A stretch of 64,000 bases of DNA from Microvirga sp. 17 mud 1-3 (GCF_003151255.1 NZ_CP029481.1:3348001-3412000); one strand, 5' to 3'; positions 19,889-29,264 are shown, counted from the first letter of the stretch. Program-made: numbers and translations. Notes: generated from the letters alone by a model not told the origin.

Positions 19889-21406
19889 ATGTCCCACCGC
19901 CACCTGCCAATCTTCGCAGATCTCCGAGACTTCATGGCCTTCCTGGAGGCCAGGGGGCAGCTCGTCCGGATCCGTGAGCCGGTTTCCACCATGCACGAGA
20001 TCACCGAGATCCATCGGCGTGTGCTCAAGGAGCATGGCCCTGCTCTCCTGTTCGAGCATGTCATCCAACCTGATGGCAGACAGGCCGAGATGCCGCTCCT
20101 CACCAATCTCTTCGGGACGGTCGAGCGTGTCGCATGGGGACTCGGGACAACACCAGATGGCCTGCGCGTCTTTGGCGAAACGCTCGCAGAACTGCGCGAA
20201 CCGCGCCCTCCCCAAGGTCTCGCGGATGCGTGGAGCAAGCTGCCGCTGGCACGCGCAGCCCTTGCCATGCGACCGAAGGAGGTTGAGAGCGCGCGAAGGA
20301 TCGTTCTCACTGAAGGAGACGTCGATCTCGGGCGCCTCCCGGTCCAAACCTGCTGGCCCGGCGAGCCCGCGCCGTTGATCACCTGGCCTCTGGTCATCAC
20401 ACGGCCACCGGACAGCGTTCGCGTGGATGACTACAATATGGGTGTCTACCGCATGCAGGTGCTTGGACGGGACAAGGCCATTATGCGCTGGCTCGCGCAT
20501 CGCGGCGGGGCGCGTCATCACCGTCTGTGGAAGGACAATGGGCAGCCCATGCCGGTGGCGGTGGCGATCGGAGCCGACCCGTCCACCATCCTCTCGGCCG
20601 TTCTGCCTCTTCCGGAAACACTGTCGGAGCTTCGCTTCTCGGGCCTGCTGCGCGGCCGACGTCCCCGGCTTATGCCCTGTGCGACCGTTCCCCTCCAGGT
20701 TCCGGCGGAAGCGGAAATCGTGATCGAAGGCTTCGTCTCGGCACACGAAACGGCTCCCGAGGGGCCCTTCGGAGACCACACTGGTTACTACAATGCGGTC
20801 GAGCTGTTTTCGGTCTTGCACGTAACGGCCGTCACCATGCGGCTGAACCCGATCTACCTTTCGACCTTCACGGGCCGCGCTCCCGACGAGCCCTCCCGCA
20901 TCGGGGAAGCACTTAACGAACTGTTCGTTCCCATTCTGAAGCGTCAGTTTCCCGAGGTCCGAGACATATGGCTGCCGCCGGAGGCATGCTCCTATCGGAT
21001 TGCCGTCATCTCCATCGCGAAGCGCTATGCGGGCCAAGCCCGGCGCGTGATGCTTGGCCTGTGGTCCCTCCTTCCGCAATTCACCTATACGAAGCTTCTC
21101 ATCCTCGTCGACGAGGACATCGATGTCCGCTCGTGGGATGACGTCATGTGGGCGGTGGCAACCCGCTCGGATCCCTCGCGCGATCTGGTCACGATCTCCG
21201 ACACGCCCATAGACTACCTGGATTTCGCATCTCCCAAGGCAGGGCTCGGCGGCAAGCTCGGCATCGACGCGACGAACAAGATCGGGTCCGAGACGGATCG
21301 CGAATGGGGCAAAGTTCTCGCGATGGATCCGGCCGTTTCAAAGCGGGTGGACGCCATCTGGGATCGCCTCGGTCTTGACCAGAGCGTTTCAAGGAGAGCC
21401 TCGTGA
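19889..21406 (+). CDS. ubiD: UbiD, 4-hydroxy-3-polyprenylbenzoate decarboxylase
   Basis: UbiD removes the carboxyl group of the prenylated benzoate ring in ubiquinone synthesis, using prenylated FMN supplied by UbiX. It has 505 residues, near the family norm. Features include the N-terminal LRDFMAFLEARGQLVRI, the central YNMGVYRMQV and HRGGARHH, the EGPFGDHTGYY motif with its catalytic-region acidic residues, and the C-terminal LGGKLGIDATNK. ATG 19889 is chosen over 19883 because GAGG lies six bases before it. The frame is open 46 codons further upstream across the intergenic region. It overlaps ubiX by four bases. Confidence 0.93.
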   Translation: MSHRHLPIFADLRDFMAFLEARGQLVRIREPVSTMHEITEIHRRVLKEHGPALLFEHVIQPDGRQAEMPLLTNLFGTVERVAWGLGTTPDGLRVFGETLAELREPRPPQGLADAWSKLPLARAALAMRPKEVESARRIVLTEGDVDLGRLPVQTCWPGEPAPLITWPLVITRPPDSVRVDDYNMGVYRMQVLGRDKAIMRWLAHRGGARHHRLWKDNGQPMPVAVAIGADPSTILSAVLPLPETLSELRFSGLLRGRRPRLMPCATVPLQVPAEAEIVIEGFVSAHETAPEGPFGDHTGYYNAVELFSVLHVTAVTMRLNPIYLSTFTGRAPDEPSRIGEALNELFVPILKRQFPEVRDIWLPPEACSYRIAVISIAKRYAGQARRVMLGLWSLLPQFTYTKLLILVDEDIDVRSWDDVMWAVATRSDPSRDLVTISDTPIDYLDFASPKAGLGGKLGIDATNKIGSETDREWGKVLAMDPAVSKRVDAIWDRLGLDQSVSRRAS

Positions 21407-21981
21407 CGATACCTGCCCGGGTCGTAGTTGGGATCAGCGGCGCATCCGGCGCCTTGCTCGGCATCAGGATCGTCGAGATCCTCGCTGCCGCGCAATGTGA
21501 AACCCATTTGGTGGTCTCCCGAAGCGGAGAGCGGACGATGGCACACGAAGCCGGAACCGACGCGCTCCAGCGGCTTCGGAGCATCGCCACGTGCTGGCAT
21601 CCGATCGACCATGTCGGTGCGACCATCGCGAGCGGGTCCTTCCGCACTGCCGGCATGATAGTTGCGCCCTGCTCGATGCGAAGCCTGTCCGCCATTGCGT
21701 CGAGTGCTGCGGACAACCTCCTCGTGCGGGCAGCGGATGTTCATCTGAAGGAGCGACGCCCGCTCGTGCTGTTAGCCCGGGAGACGCCGCTTCACCTGGG
21801 CCATATCCGCCTGATGGCCGCCGCTACGGAGATCGGGGCCATCATCGCTCCTCCGGTTCCGGCCTATTACCGCAGGCCGCAATCGGTGGCCGAGATCGTC
21901 GAGCACACGGCACGGCGTGCCATCGACCTGCTCAAGTTGGATATCCCGGCCCTGGCCGAGCCCTGGGACGGGCTCGCATAG
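21403..21981 (+). CDS. ubiX: UbiX, flavin prenyltransferase
   Basis: UbiX attaches a dimethylallyl group to FMN, giving the cofactor that UbiD needs. The protein has 192 residues. FMN-binding GISGASGALLGIRI at the N-terminus, PCSMRSLSAIA, ADNLLVRAADV, and KERRPLVLLARETPLH are signature blocks. The GTG start shares four bases with the ubiD stop and has AAGGAG upstream. UbiX and UbiD form one operon that diverges from ubiTUV. UbiX homologues also serve other UbiD-type decarboxylases, but this context makes the ubiquinone role likely. Confidence 0.94.
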   Translation: MTIPARVVVGISGASGALLGIRIVEILAAAQCETHLVVSRSGERTMAHEAGTDALQRLRSIATCWHPIDHVGATIASGSFRTAGMIVAPCSMRSLSAIASSAADNLLVRAADVHLKERRPLVLLARETPLHLGHIRLMAAATEIGAIIAPPVPAYYRRPQSVAEIVEHTARRAIDLLKLDIPALAEPWDGLA

Positions 21982-22225
21982 TTTTTCTTTCTCTGTGCCA
22001 TGGTCCGGCACTTCGGATGGTCCAGGCCCGAACACCGGGGGTGGTTTCGTTGAGGCCGGCCTCCGCCAACCCTGTTTCCTATAACGAAAGTCGCGGCCTC
22101 CTGGCTGATGCTTTCGGAATTGCGGGCGAGCACTTTCGCCGCGATGCCATCCCGGCGGCTCATTGCAATTATCGAGCCGACACGCTCTTCTTAGGAAACG
22201 ATACGTGTCTGCAAAGGGACGCTAG

Positions 22226-22852
22226 ATGCCGGATTATGAACTCATCGCCTCCAAGGGTTGCGGCTCGGCCATGATCGAGATGGCGCTGGAACTGGCGGGA
22301 TTGCCGCATCGGGTCACGCTCATTCCATACCTGGAGCCGGGGCCCGGGAGGGAGCGGCTGCTTTCGCTCAATCCGCTGGGACAGGTGCCGACGTTGGTCC
22401 TGCCGGACGGGACCGTCATGACCGAGAGTGCTGCCATGGTGCTGCACATCCATGACGCGGCCCCGCATGCGCGCCTTGCTCCACGGCAGGACGATCCGGC
22501 CCGCGCGGCCTTCCTCAACCTGCTCGTCGTTCTGGTCGGCGCGCTCTATCCCACCTTCACGTTTGGGGATGATCCGAAGCAGTTCGGCCTCGACGAGAAT
22601 GGCGTCTCTGTCCTGCGGGCGCAGACCGATGCACGGCGCATGCGGATCTGGCAGCTCGTAGAATCCCTGATTTCGCCGGCGCCTCACGTGCTCGGCCGGT
22701 CCATGTCCGGACTCGATCTCTACGTTGCGGTCATGACGCGCTGGAGGCCGGGCCGCGACTGGTTCGCGACGCATTGCCCGAAGCTGCTTTCCGCCGCGGA
22801 GGCGGCGGAGTCGAACCCGGTCGTCGCCGGGGTGATCGCGCGGAATTCGTAA
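22226..22852 (+). CDS. Glutathione S-transferase family protein
   Basis: This cytosolic GST-fold protein has 208 residues. The N-terminal thioredoxin-like domain contains LIASKGCGSAMIEMALELAG, the cis-proline region LNPLGQVPTLVLPDG and TESAAMVLHI. The helical C-terminal domain follows, with YPTFTFGD and SGLDLYVAVMTRW. The catalytic residue may be S9 or C12, but this is uncertain. It has its own upstream gap of 244 bases after ubiX and is convergent with gabD. The substrate is unknown. Confidence 0.82.
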   Translation: MPDYELIASKGCGSAMIEMALELAGLPHRVTLIPYLEPGPGRERLLSLNPLGQVPTLVLPDGTVMTESAAMVLHIHDAAPHARLAPRQDDPARAAFLNLLVVLVGALYPTFTFGDDPKQFGLDENGVSVLRAQTDARRMRIWQLVESLISPAPHVLGRSMSGLDLYVAVMTRWRPGRDWFATHCPKLLSAAEAAESNPVVAGVIARNS

Positions 22853-22864
22853 CGGATTCATGCA

Positions 22865-22917
22865 TCGGCCGCTGCGAACTTTGATCCGCAGCGGCCGAAA
22901 AAGAACGGGCGTTCTTA
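22865..22917. terminator. Terminator region between convergent GST gene and gabD
   Basis: A 12-bp perfect stem (22865-22876 with 22887-22898, ten-base loop) is GC-rich and lies between two convergent genes. Next to it, read on the minus strand just after the gabD stop, AAGAAC-GCCC-GTTCTT runs straight into TTT. That gives a short intrinsic terminator for the gabT-gabD unit. The large stem probably ends transcription from the GST side. Confidence 0.6.
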
Positions 22918-24402
22918 CATGCCCGAAAGGCAGAGGTACTTGGTCTCGAGGAAGCCCTCGATTCCATATTTCGAGCCTTCGCGCCCAAGGCCCGACTGCT
23001 TCACGCCTCCGAACGGCGCCGCCTCGTTGGCAAGCAGACCGGTGTTCACGCCCACCATGCCGCTTTCCAGCCCTTCGGCCACGCGCCAGACGCGTGCCAG
23101 ATCCCGGGCGTAGATGTAGGACGCCAACCCGTATTCCGTATCGTTGGCCATTCCGATCACCTGCGCCTCATCCTTGAAGGTGATGATCGGCGCCAGGGGC
23201 GCAAAGGTCTCCTCGCGGGCCACTTTCATGGCCTGCGTCACGCCGGTGATTACCGTCGGCTCGAAGAAGGTTCCGCCCAGGCTCGCCCGGCGCCCGCCCA
23301 TGACCAGGCGCCCGCCCTGCTCCAGGGCATCCGCCACGTGCTCCTCCATCTTCGCCACGGCCCGCTCGTCGATCAGCGGCCCCATGGCGACGCCCGGTTC
23401 CGTTCCACGCCCGAGCTTGAGGCTTGCGGCCTTGGCGGCCAGCTTCTCGACGAAGGCCTCGGCTACGCTTTCCTGCACATAGATCCGGTTGGCGCACACG
23501 CAGGTCTGGCCGGCATTGCGGAACTTGGAGATCATCGCCCCTTCCACGGCCGCGTCCAGGTCGGCATCGTCGAAGACGATGAACGGAGCGTTTCCGCCCA
23601 GTTCCAGGGACAGGCGCTTGATCCCGTCCGCCGCCTCCCGCATCAGCCAACGGCCGACCCGGGTCGAGCCCGTGAAGGAGATCTTGGCCACCTTGGGATT
23701 GTGGCAGAACTCCAGCCCGATCGGCTCAGCATCACCCGTTATGACCGAGAACGCTCCCTTCGGAACGCCGGCCCGCTCCGCCAGCACTGCTAGCGCGAGG
23801 GCGGAGAGCGGGGTCTGCGCCGCCGGCTTGAGCACCATGGTGCAGCCGGCGGCCAAAGCCGGTCCTACCTTGCGGGTGATCATGCCATTCGGGAAGTTCC
23901 AGGGGGTAATCGCCGCACAGACGCCGACCGGCTGTTTGAGCACCACGATCCGCTGATCGGGACGGGCGGCGGGAATTACGTCGCCATAGATGCGCTTCGC
24001 TTCTTCGGCGAACCATTCGAGATAGGCGGCGTTGGACACTACCTCGCCCTTGGCCTCGGCCAGCGGCTTGCCCTGTTCGGTGGTCAGGATCAGGGCAAGA
24101 TCATCCGCATGGGCGAGAATGAGCTCATACCAGCGCCGGAGCACGGCGGCGCGCTCCTTGGCCGGACGGGCCGCCCAATCCTTCTGCGCCGCATGGGCGG
24201 CATCGATGGCCCGGCGTGCAATCTCGCGCCCGAGGTCGGGCACACTGGCGATGAGCGCGCCGTCGCTGGGATCGATCACCGGAATGGTGCGCCCCTCCGG
24301 TGACGAGACCCACTCTCCTGCCACATAGGCCAGGTCCGTCAGGAGAGCGGGATCCTTCAGGTTCAAGACCCGGGACGCGGCGGGCTTGTGATGAGCAGTC
24401 AT
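22915..24402 (-). CDS. gabD: Succinate-semialdehyde dehydrogenase (NAD(P)+)
   Basis: This aldehyde dehydrogenase of 495 residues oxidises succinate semialdehyde to succinate, the last step of GABA breakdown. It has the catalytic glutamate in LELGGNAPFIVF, the catalytic cysteine in RNAGQTCVCANR, cofactor-binding TPWNFP and the GSTRVG turn, plus C-terminal APFGGVKQSGLGREG. The ATG at 24402 has GGAG six bases upstream; four more in-frame codons before it are not needed. It follows gabT by 48 bases on the same strand. Glutarate-semialdehyde dehydrogenase is an alternative, but the gabT neighbour favours this call. Confidence 0.92.
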   Translation of the reverse strand: MTAHHKPAASRVLNLKDPALLTDLAYVAGEWVSSPEGRTIPVIDPSDGALIASVPDLGREIARRAIDAAHAAQKDWAARPAKERAAVLRRWYELILAHADDLALILTTEQGKPLAEAKGEVVSNAAYLEWFAEEAKRIYGDVIPAARPDQRIVVLKQPVGVCAAITPWNFPNGMITRKVGPALAAGCTMVLKPAAQTPLSALALAVLAERAGVPKGAFSVITGDAEPIGLEFCHNPKVAKISFTGSTRVGRWLMREAADGIKRLSLELGGNAPFIVFDDADLDAAVEGAMISKFRNAGQTCVCANRIYVQESVAEAFVEKLAAKAASLKLGRGTEPGVAMGPLIDERAVAKMEEHVADALEQGGRLVMGGRRASLGGTFFEPTVITGVTQAMKVAREETFAPLAPIITFKDEAQVIGMANDTEYGLASYIYARDLARVWRVAEGLESGMVGVNTGLLANEAAPFGGVKQSGLGREGSKYGIEGFLETKYLCLSGM

Positions 24403-24450
24403 TGGAAACTCCAAAGATGCGAAGTTGACGAAGCGAGGTCCTGTTTCGGC

Positions 24451-25728
24451 TCAGGCCGCGAGAGCGGTTTCCAGGATCTTGAGCCCTTCGTCGATGATGT
24501 TCTCCTCGGCCGTGAGGGGCACCAGGATGCGGATGGTGTTCGCATGAGTGCCGCAGGAAAGGAGGATCAATCCGTTCTCGTGCGCGCGCTGAATGACGCG
24601 GCGGGTTGCGTCGGGATCCGGCTCCCGGCCGCTGCGATCCTTCACGATGTCGAACGCGATCATGGCGCCAGGGCCGCGGACGTCGGAGATCGGGAGCAGA
24701 TCGTTCCGTCCCTCCATCCGCCGCAGGGATGCGTGCAGACGCTTCCCGATGGCCTCGGCCCGTTCGAGCAGCTTCTCCTCCTCGAAGACATCGAGCACGG
24801 CGAGGGCCGCCACGCAGGCGAGCGGATTGCCCGCATAGGTCCCCCCCAGGCCGCCCGGATCGGCAGCGTCCATGATCGGCGCCTTGCCGATGACGCCAGA
24901 AAGGGGGAAGCCGCCGGCCAGGCTCTTGGCGACGCAGATGATGTCCGGGGAGACGTCGTAATGCTCCATCGCGAACATCTTTCCGGTGCGGCCGAAACCG
25001 GTCTGCACCTCGTCTGCAATGAGCACGATGCCGTGTTCGTCACAGACCCGGCGCAGGCCGCGCATCAAGGAATCCGGCGCCTGATGGAAGCCGCCCTCGC
25101 CCTGCACGGGCTCGATGATGATGGCCGCGATCCGTGAAGGATCGGCGTCAGCCTTGAAGATGAAGTCCAGATACTTGAGGGATTCCTCGACGGTCACGCC
25201 GTTCTGGTCCGTCGGGAACGGCACGTGCCACACTTCCGACAGAGCGGGGCCAAGGCCTTTCTTGTAGGGCACGACCTTTCCGGTCATGGCGGAAGCCAGC
25301 ATGGTCCGGCCATGGAACGCACCCGTAAAGGCGATGACGCCGGAACGGCCGGTGGCCGCCCGGGCGATCTTGATGGCGTTCTCGGTCGCCTCAGCTCCCG
25401 TCGTGAAGAGCGCGGTCTTCACGGGCCCCTGAATGGGCGCGAGAGCGTTGAGGCGCTCGGCGAGGGCGATGTAGGGCTCGTACATGACGACCTGGAAGCA
25501 GGTATGCGTGAAGCGCGACATCTGCTCCTGGACGGCCGCGAGGATCTTGGGATGGCAGTGCCCCGTATTGAGCACCGCAATGCCGCCGGCGAAATCCACG
25601 TAACGGTTTCCTTCCACGTCCCACAATTCGGCATTGCGGGCCTTGGAGGCCGAGAGCGGCGTCGTGTGGCCGATGCCGCGGACGACGGCGGCGTTGCGGC
25701 GGGACAGAAGTTCGGCGTTTGTCGTCAT
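24451..25728 (-). CDS. gabT: 4-aminobutyrate--2-oxoglutarate transaminase
   Basis: This PLP-dependent class III aminotransferase of 425 residues converts GABA plus 2-oxoglutarate into succinate semialdehyde plus glutamate. TTGAEATENAIKIAR and the PLP region FTGAFHGRT are seen, as is DEVQTGFGRTGKMFA. The Schiff-base lysine is in CVAKSLAGGFPLSGV. A putrescine or 5-aminovalerate transaminase would look similar, yet the adjacent gabD favours GABA. A LysR gene ends 56 bases upstream. A -35/-10 pair and a LysR-type palindrome precede the start. Confidence 0.92.
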   Translation of the reverse strand: MTTNAELLSRRNAAVVRGIGHTTPLSASKARNAELWDVEGNRYVDFAGGIAVLNTGHCHPKILAAVQEQMSRFTHTCFQVVMYEPYIALAERLNALAPIQGPVKTALFTTGAEATENAIKIARAATGRSGVIAFTGAFHGRTMLASAMTGKVVPYKKGLGPALSEVWHVPFPTDQNGVTVEESLKYLDFIFKADADPSRIAAIIIEPVQGEGGFHQAPDSLMRGLRRVCDEHGIVLIADEVQTGFGRTGKMFAMEHYDVSPDIICVAKSLAGGFPLSGVIGKAPIMDAADPGGLGGTYAGNPLACVAALAVLDVFEEEKLLERAEAIGKRLHASLRRMEGRNDLLPISDVRGPGAMIAFDIVKDRSGREPDPDATRRVIQRAHENGLILLSCGTHANTIRILVPLTAEENIIDEGLKILETALAA

Positions 25729-25756
25729 GGAAAGACCCCGTGTGTTGGCGGCACGC

Positions 25757-25821
25757 AGGCTAGACGGGAGGCAGCGACGAACAATCAGCTATTTGTCGCC
25801 ATCGATGCATTCAATGCATCG
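25757..25821 (-). promoter_or_regulatory. Predicted gabT promoter with LysR-type palindromic box
   Basis: On the minus strand TTGTTC (25784-25779) and TAGCCT (25762-25757) are 16 bp apart and would start transcription near 25750. Further upstream, CGATGCATT and AATGCATCG form a perfect 9+1+9 palindrome (25803-25821) that contains a T-N11-A core. Its centre is about 62 bases before the predicted start, where LysR-type activators place their recognition site. The palindrome lies inside the last codons of the LysR gene itself. Confidence 0.55.
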
Positions 25822-26711
25822 GTCCCGGATCCCTCGGACAGAATATCCTTCACCCAGACCCGAAGCACCGCCACGGCCGGGTCCCGCCACCGGCCGGCGG
25901 GTACCACCAGATAGTACCCGCCCAGCCTGACGTCGGAGGGGACGACCTCGACGAGGCGACCGGCCGCCAGATCCTCCTCGACCAGGAACCTGTTGGCCAG
26001 AGCGATGCCCTGGCCCAGGCGTGCCGCTTCGACCGCGAGATGCGCGTGCCAGAGGCGCGGCCCCCGCAGGGGCGGCACGGACGCGATGCCGGTACTGTGG
26101 AGCCATTCCTCCCATTGCTCGGTCGATTCCTCATGCACGAGCGGGAGAGCCAGGAGATCCTCCGGCTTTCCAAGACCCGGATATCGGGCGACGAATGCAG
26201 GGCTTGCCACCGGAAATACCCGCGGCCGCGCCATGAGCTCCGAGCGCAAGGCCCGTTCCGGCGGCGGCTCCTTCAGGTAGACTATCTCGGCATCCGCCTC
26301 GGAGCGGGAGAAATCGGGCCGCGACAGGGTCGGCTGCAGGATGATTTCGAGACCCTTCAGCTTTTCCTGCAATTCCGGCAGCCGCGGCAGGAGGCGCAGG
26401 TTCGCAATGCCCGGCATGCACCAGATATTGAGGCTGTCGCGATGGACCGGACGGGTTTCGCGAACAGCCTGACGAAGGAGATCGAATGCCTGGGTGACCT
26501 GCGCGTGGAAGGCCTCACCGGCAGGCGTCAGCGACAGCCCCCGCCCGCGCGGCTCGACGAGATCCACCCCCAGATCGAGCTGCAGATTCTGCAGGTGGCG
26601 GGAAACGACGGTCGGGCTGACGGAAAGCTCGTCCCCGGCCGCCCTCACGCTTTTCGTGCGTCCGACGGCCTCGAAGGCTCTCAAGGCGCTGAGGGATGGA
26701 AGCCGGGTCAT
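25785..26711 (-). CDS. LysR-family transcriptional regulator (GcvA-like), likely of gabTD
   Basis: This is a 308-residue regulator. The winged helix-turn-helix at the N-terminus reads LPSLSALRAFEAVGRTKSV then AAGDELSVSPTVVSRHL, close to the GcvA group. A periplasmic-binding-like effector domain spans about 92-300. ATG 26711 begins the family-typical MTRLPSL; the frame is open 75 codons further upstream but that part resembles nothing. It is transcribed in the same direction as gabT and lies just before it, not divergently as is usual. A palindromic LysR box within its own 3' end suggests control of gabTD. Confidence 0.87.
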   Translation of the reverse strand: MTRLPSLSALRAFEAVGRTKSVRAAGDELSVSPTVVSRHLQNLQLDLGVDLVEPRGRGLSLTPAGEAFHAQVTQAFDLLRQAVRETRPVHRDSLNIWCMPGIANLRLLPRLPELQEKLKGLEIILQPTLSRPDFSRSEADAEIVYLKEPPPERALRSELMARPRVFPVASPAFVARYPGLGKPEDLLALPLVHEESTEQWEEWLHSTGIASVPPLRGPRLWHAHLAVEAARLGQGIALANRFLVEEDLAAGRLVEVVPSDVRLGGYYLVVPAGRWRDPAVAVLRVWVKDILSEGSGTDALNASMATNS

Positions 26712-26823
26712 CTCGAACGGTCCCGCGCCGGACAGGGCCGGCCGCACGGCCCCTCTTATAGGCAAGATTCCCATGCCGTGCCAGAGCGAGGCTCGGGCCT
26801 GTCCGGCCCCAAGCACCAGCAGT

Positions 26824-27798
26824 CTAGAGCGGTGCGGAGAGGCGCTGCCCGGAGCCGAAGGCCAGGCGATAGGCCAAGCGGGCCGCCACACGGGCCGTGT
26901 GGTCGTCCCGGTCGAGATCCGGATTGAACTCCGCAATGTCAGCCAGGGCCAGTTTGCCGGATGCCAGCACCTCGTCGATCACGTCCTCCACCGCCTCGAG
27001 GCTGATGCCACAGGCGGCGGGCGCCGATACGCCCGGCGCCACGGACGCCGGAAGCGTGTCGAGATCGATCGTCAGATAGACCCTGTCCACCGCCTCCAGG
27101 CGGTTCGCCAGGGCCCGTCGCAAGGTGGCAGGATCGGTCTTGCGGATCTGCTCGTCGAGCCAGTACTCGACGCCGAGACGGTCCGCCCGCTCGAACAGGG
27201 CCGTCGTGTTCGAAAGCTCGCTGATTCCGATGCAGAGATAGTTGAAGGCGCCGCCGCGCGCCTCGCACAGTTCGGCGATCTGGCGGAACGGCGTCCCGGA
27301 ATTCGGCGCGGACGCCTGTCGCAGGTCGAAATGGGCGTCAAGATTGATCACCAGCACTCTGGTGGCGGCGAACCTTTCACCCAAATGATCGGCCAGGCCA
27401 AGAAAGCTTCCAAAGGCAATCTCATGCCCCCCGCCGAGAATGACGGGACGCAGGCCCTGGTCGAGCAAGGCAGACGCCTTTCCGGCCAGGCGCTCCTGCG
27501 CGGCCGTCAGGTTGCCGTCCCGGCAGGCGACGTCGCCGGCGTCGTAGAGCACGACCGGACGATGCACCGGCAGACGCCCCAGAAAGCTACGGATGACCTC
27601 CGGACCCCGCGCAGCACCGACGCGGCCAAAGTTGCGGCGCACGCCCTCATCGCTGGCGAAGCCCAGGAGCGCGGCTCCGGCTCCGGCGCTGGCTTCAGAA
27701 TCGAGGGGGCGCACTACGTCCTTGACGCGAAAGACAGAGCCATCCTCCCCCCGGTCGCCCGGAAGGCCGACGTGGGGGATATCGTCTTGTACGGACAT
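26824..27798 (-). CDS. hutG: Formimidoylglutamase
   Basis: This ureohydrolase-family enzyme of 324 residues hydrolyses N-formimidoyl-L-glutamate to glutamate and formamide, using two Mn ions. The metal motifs GGGHE, NLDAHFDLR and TIDLDTLPASVAPGVSAP are intact. GFASDEGVRRNFGR, NSGTPFRQIAELCEA and ADIAEFNPDLD agree with HutG rather than with agmatinase or guanidinobutyrase. No hutH, hutU or hutI is in the window. It starts six bases after an amino-acid ABC ATPase gene, so it probably acts on something that transporter brings in. Guanidinobutyrase was considered because gabTD is close, but motif similarity favours HutG. Confidence 0.85.
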   Translation of the reverse strand: MSVQDDIPHVGLPGDRGEDGSVFRVKDVVRPLDSEASAGAGAALLGFASDEGVRRNFGRVGAARGPEVIRSFLGRLPVHRPVVLYDAGDVACRDGNLTAAQERLAGKASALLDQGLRPVILGGGHEIAFGSFLGLADHLGERFAATRVLVINLDAHFDLRQASAPNSGTPFRQIAELCEARGGAFNYLCIGISELSNTTALFERADRLGVEYWLDEQIRKTDPATLRRALANRLEAVDRVYLTIDLDTLPASVAPGVSAPAACGISLEAVEDVIDEVLASGKLALADIAEFNPDLDRDDHTARVAARLAYRLAFGSGQRLSAPL

Positions 27799-27804
27799 GG
27801 AATT

Positions 27805-28569
27805 TCAGCCCCGGGTGAGGACGGCCTGAAGGAACGAGCGGGTGCGTGGGCTGTGAGGATTGCCGAAGACCTGGTCCGGCGGGCCGGCTTCGATGATGCG
27901 GCCAGCATCCATGACCATCACCACGTCGGCAACCTCGCGGGCGAAGCCCATCTCGTGCGTCACCACGATCATCGTCATCCCTTCCTTGGCGAGCGCTTTC
28001 ATCACCTGCAGCACCTCGCCCACCAGTTCGGGGTCGAGCGCCGAGGTCGGCTCGTCGAAAAGCATGACCCGGGGCTGCATGGCAAGCGCGCGCGCAATCG
28101 CCACACGCTGTTTTTGCCCGCCCGAAAGGGTGGAGGGATAGGCATCGGCCTTCTGGGCCAGCCCAACTTTCGCGAGAAGGTCCCGGGCCAGGGTTTCGGC
28201 CTGCGCCTTCGGCATCCTGCGGATCTGGCGCGGCCCGACGGTGACGTTCTCGAGCACCGTCAGGTGCGGAAAGAGATTGAAGGACTGGAAGACCATGCCG
28301 ACCTGCATGCGCAGGGCATTGAGCTCCCGGTCCGGGATGAGCTGTCCTTCCTTGACGAGGTTCGTGTCGCAGATCGTGATCGATCCTTCCTGCGGCACCT
28401 CGAGGGCGTTGCAGCAGCGCAGAAGCGTGCTCTTCCCCGACCCGGACGGTCCGATGATCACGACGACCTGGGACGGCTGCACCGACAGGGACACGTCCGT
28501 GAGAACCCGGTGCGAGCCGAAGCTCTTGCCGATGCCGGCAACCTCGACGATGGGCTTGGGACCGCTCAT
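27805..28569 (-). CDS. Polar amino acid ABC importer ATP-binding protein
   Basis: This is a HisP/GlnQ-type ATPase, 254 residues. Walker A is GPSGSGKST, the signature is [15 protein letters not shown], Walker B is [15 protein letters not shown] and the switch is VVTHEMGFA. The [19 protein letters not shown] stretch is typical of polar amino acid transporters. The ATG overlaps the permease stop by four bases. The order is iclR, binding protein, permease, ATPase, hutG. Confidence 0.93.
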   Translation of the reverse strand: MSGPKPIVEVAGIGKSFGSHRVLTDVSLSVQPSQVVVIIGPSGSGKSTLLRCCNALEVPQEGSITICDTNLVKEGQLIPDRELNALRMQVGMVFQSFNLFPHLTVLENVTVGPRQIRRMPKAQAETLARDLLAKVGLAQKADAYPSTLSGGQKQRVAIARALAMQPRVMLFDEPTSALDPELVGEVLQVMKALAKEGMTMIVVTHEMGFAREVADVVMVMDAGRIIEAGPPDQVFGNPHSPRTRSFLQAVLTRG

Positions 28570-29234
28570 TGCACGACTCCCCCGGCGCGCAGCCGCGTTT
28601 CGATATGGCGGAGAAGCAGGCCGGTCAGGCTGGTGAGGATGAGATAGACGAACGCGATTGCGAGATAGACCTCCAGGGACCGGTAGGAGACAGAGATGAT
28701 CTTCTGTCCCTCGTGCATGAGGTCCGCGATCGTCAGGAGGGACACGAGCGCCGAATTCTTGATGAGCGCGATGAACTCGTTGCCGAGCGGCGGGATCATT
28801 CGCACCACCGCCTGCGGCAGGATGATGATGCGCATCGCCTGTCTGTAGGACATGCCCATGGAACGCGCGGCTTCCATCTGGCCGCGATCAATCGACTGGA
28901 TGGCGCCTCGGACGATCTCCGACACATAGGCGCCCGAATAGATCCCGAGCCCGAGCACACCGCACAGGAAGGCGGGCAGCAGGATGTTGAACTGGGGCAG
29001 GCCGAAGAACAGCAGGAACAGCTGCACCAGGAGCGGCGTGCCCCGGATGAACGTGACGTAACCCGTCGCAAGGCCATAGATCAGCCTCCTGCTCGGATCG
29101 AGCCGGGCAATGCCCACGAGGAGGCCGAGCACGGAGCCCAGCAGGAGCGATGCGCTCGTCACCTCGATGGTGACGATGGCGCCGTGCAGGAGCTGGGCCC
29201 AACCCAGCCAAACGGGGGTAAAGTCAAGAGTCAT
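28566..29234 (-). CDS. Polar amino acid ABC importer permease
   Basis: This inner-membrane permease of 222 residues is of the HisMQ/GlnP class. Several transmembrane segments are visible ([43 protein letters not shown]). The family motifs [11 protein letters not shown] and the EAA loop [22 protein letters not shown] are clear. Only one permease gene is present, so it probably forms a homodimer. Amino acid specificity lies with the binding protein. Confidence 0.92.
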   Translation of the reverse strand: MTLDFTPVWLGWAQLLHGAIVTIEVTSASLLLGSVLGLLVGIARLDPSRRLIYGLATGYVTFIRGTPLLVQLFLLFFGLPQFNILLPAFLCGVLGLGIYSGAYVSEIVRGAIQSIDRGQMEAARSMGMSYRQAMRIIILPQAVVRMIPPLGNEFIALIKNSALVSLLTIADLMHEGQKIISVSYRSLEVYLAIAFVYLILTSLTGLLLRHIETRLRAGGVVQ

Positions 29235-29264
29235 CCGGGACCCGCCTGATGAGAGATGGAAGGG

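Noticed and set aside
26824..27798. Guanidinobutyrase or agmatinase, suggested by nearby gabTD
   Set aside because: The GFASDEGVRRNFGR and NSGTPFRQIAELCEA blocks follow formimidoylglutamase instead.
26494..28647. 717-codon open frame on the plus strand across lysR, hutG and the ABC ATPase gene
   Set aside because: It spans three clear minus-strand genes; the open frame comes from high GC content.
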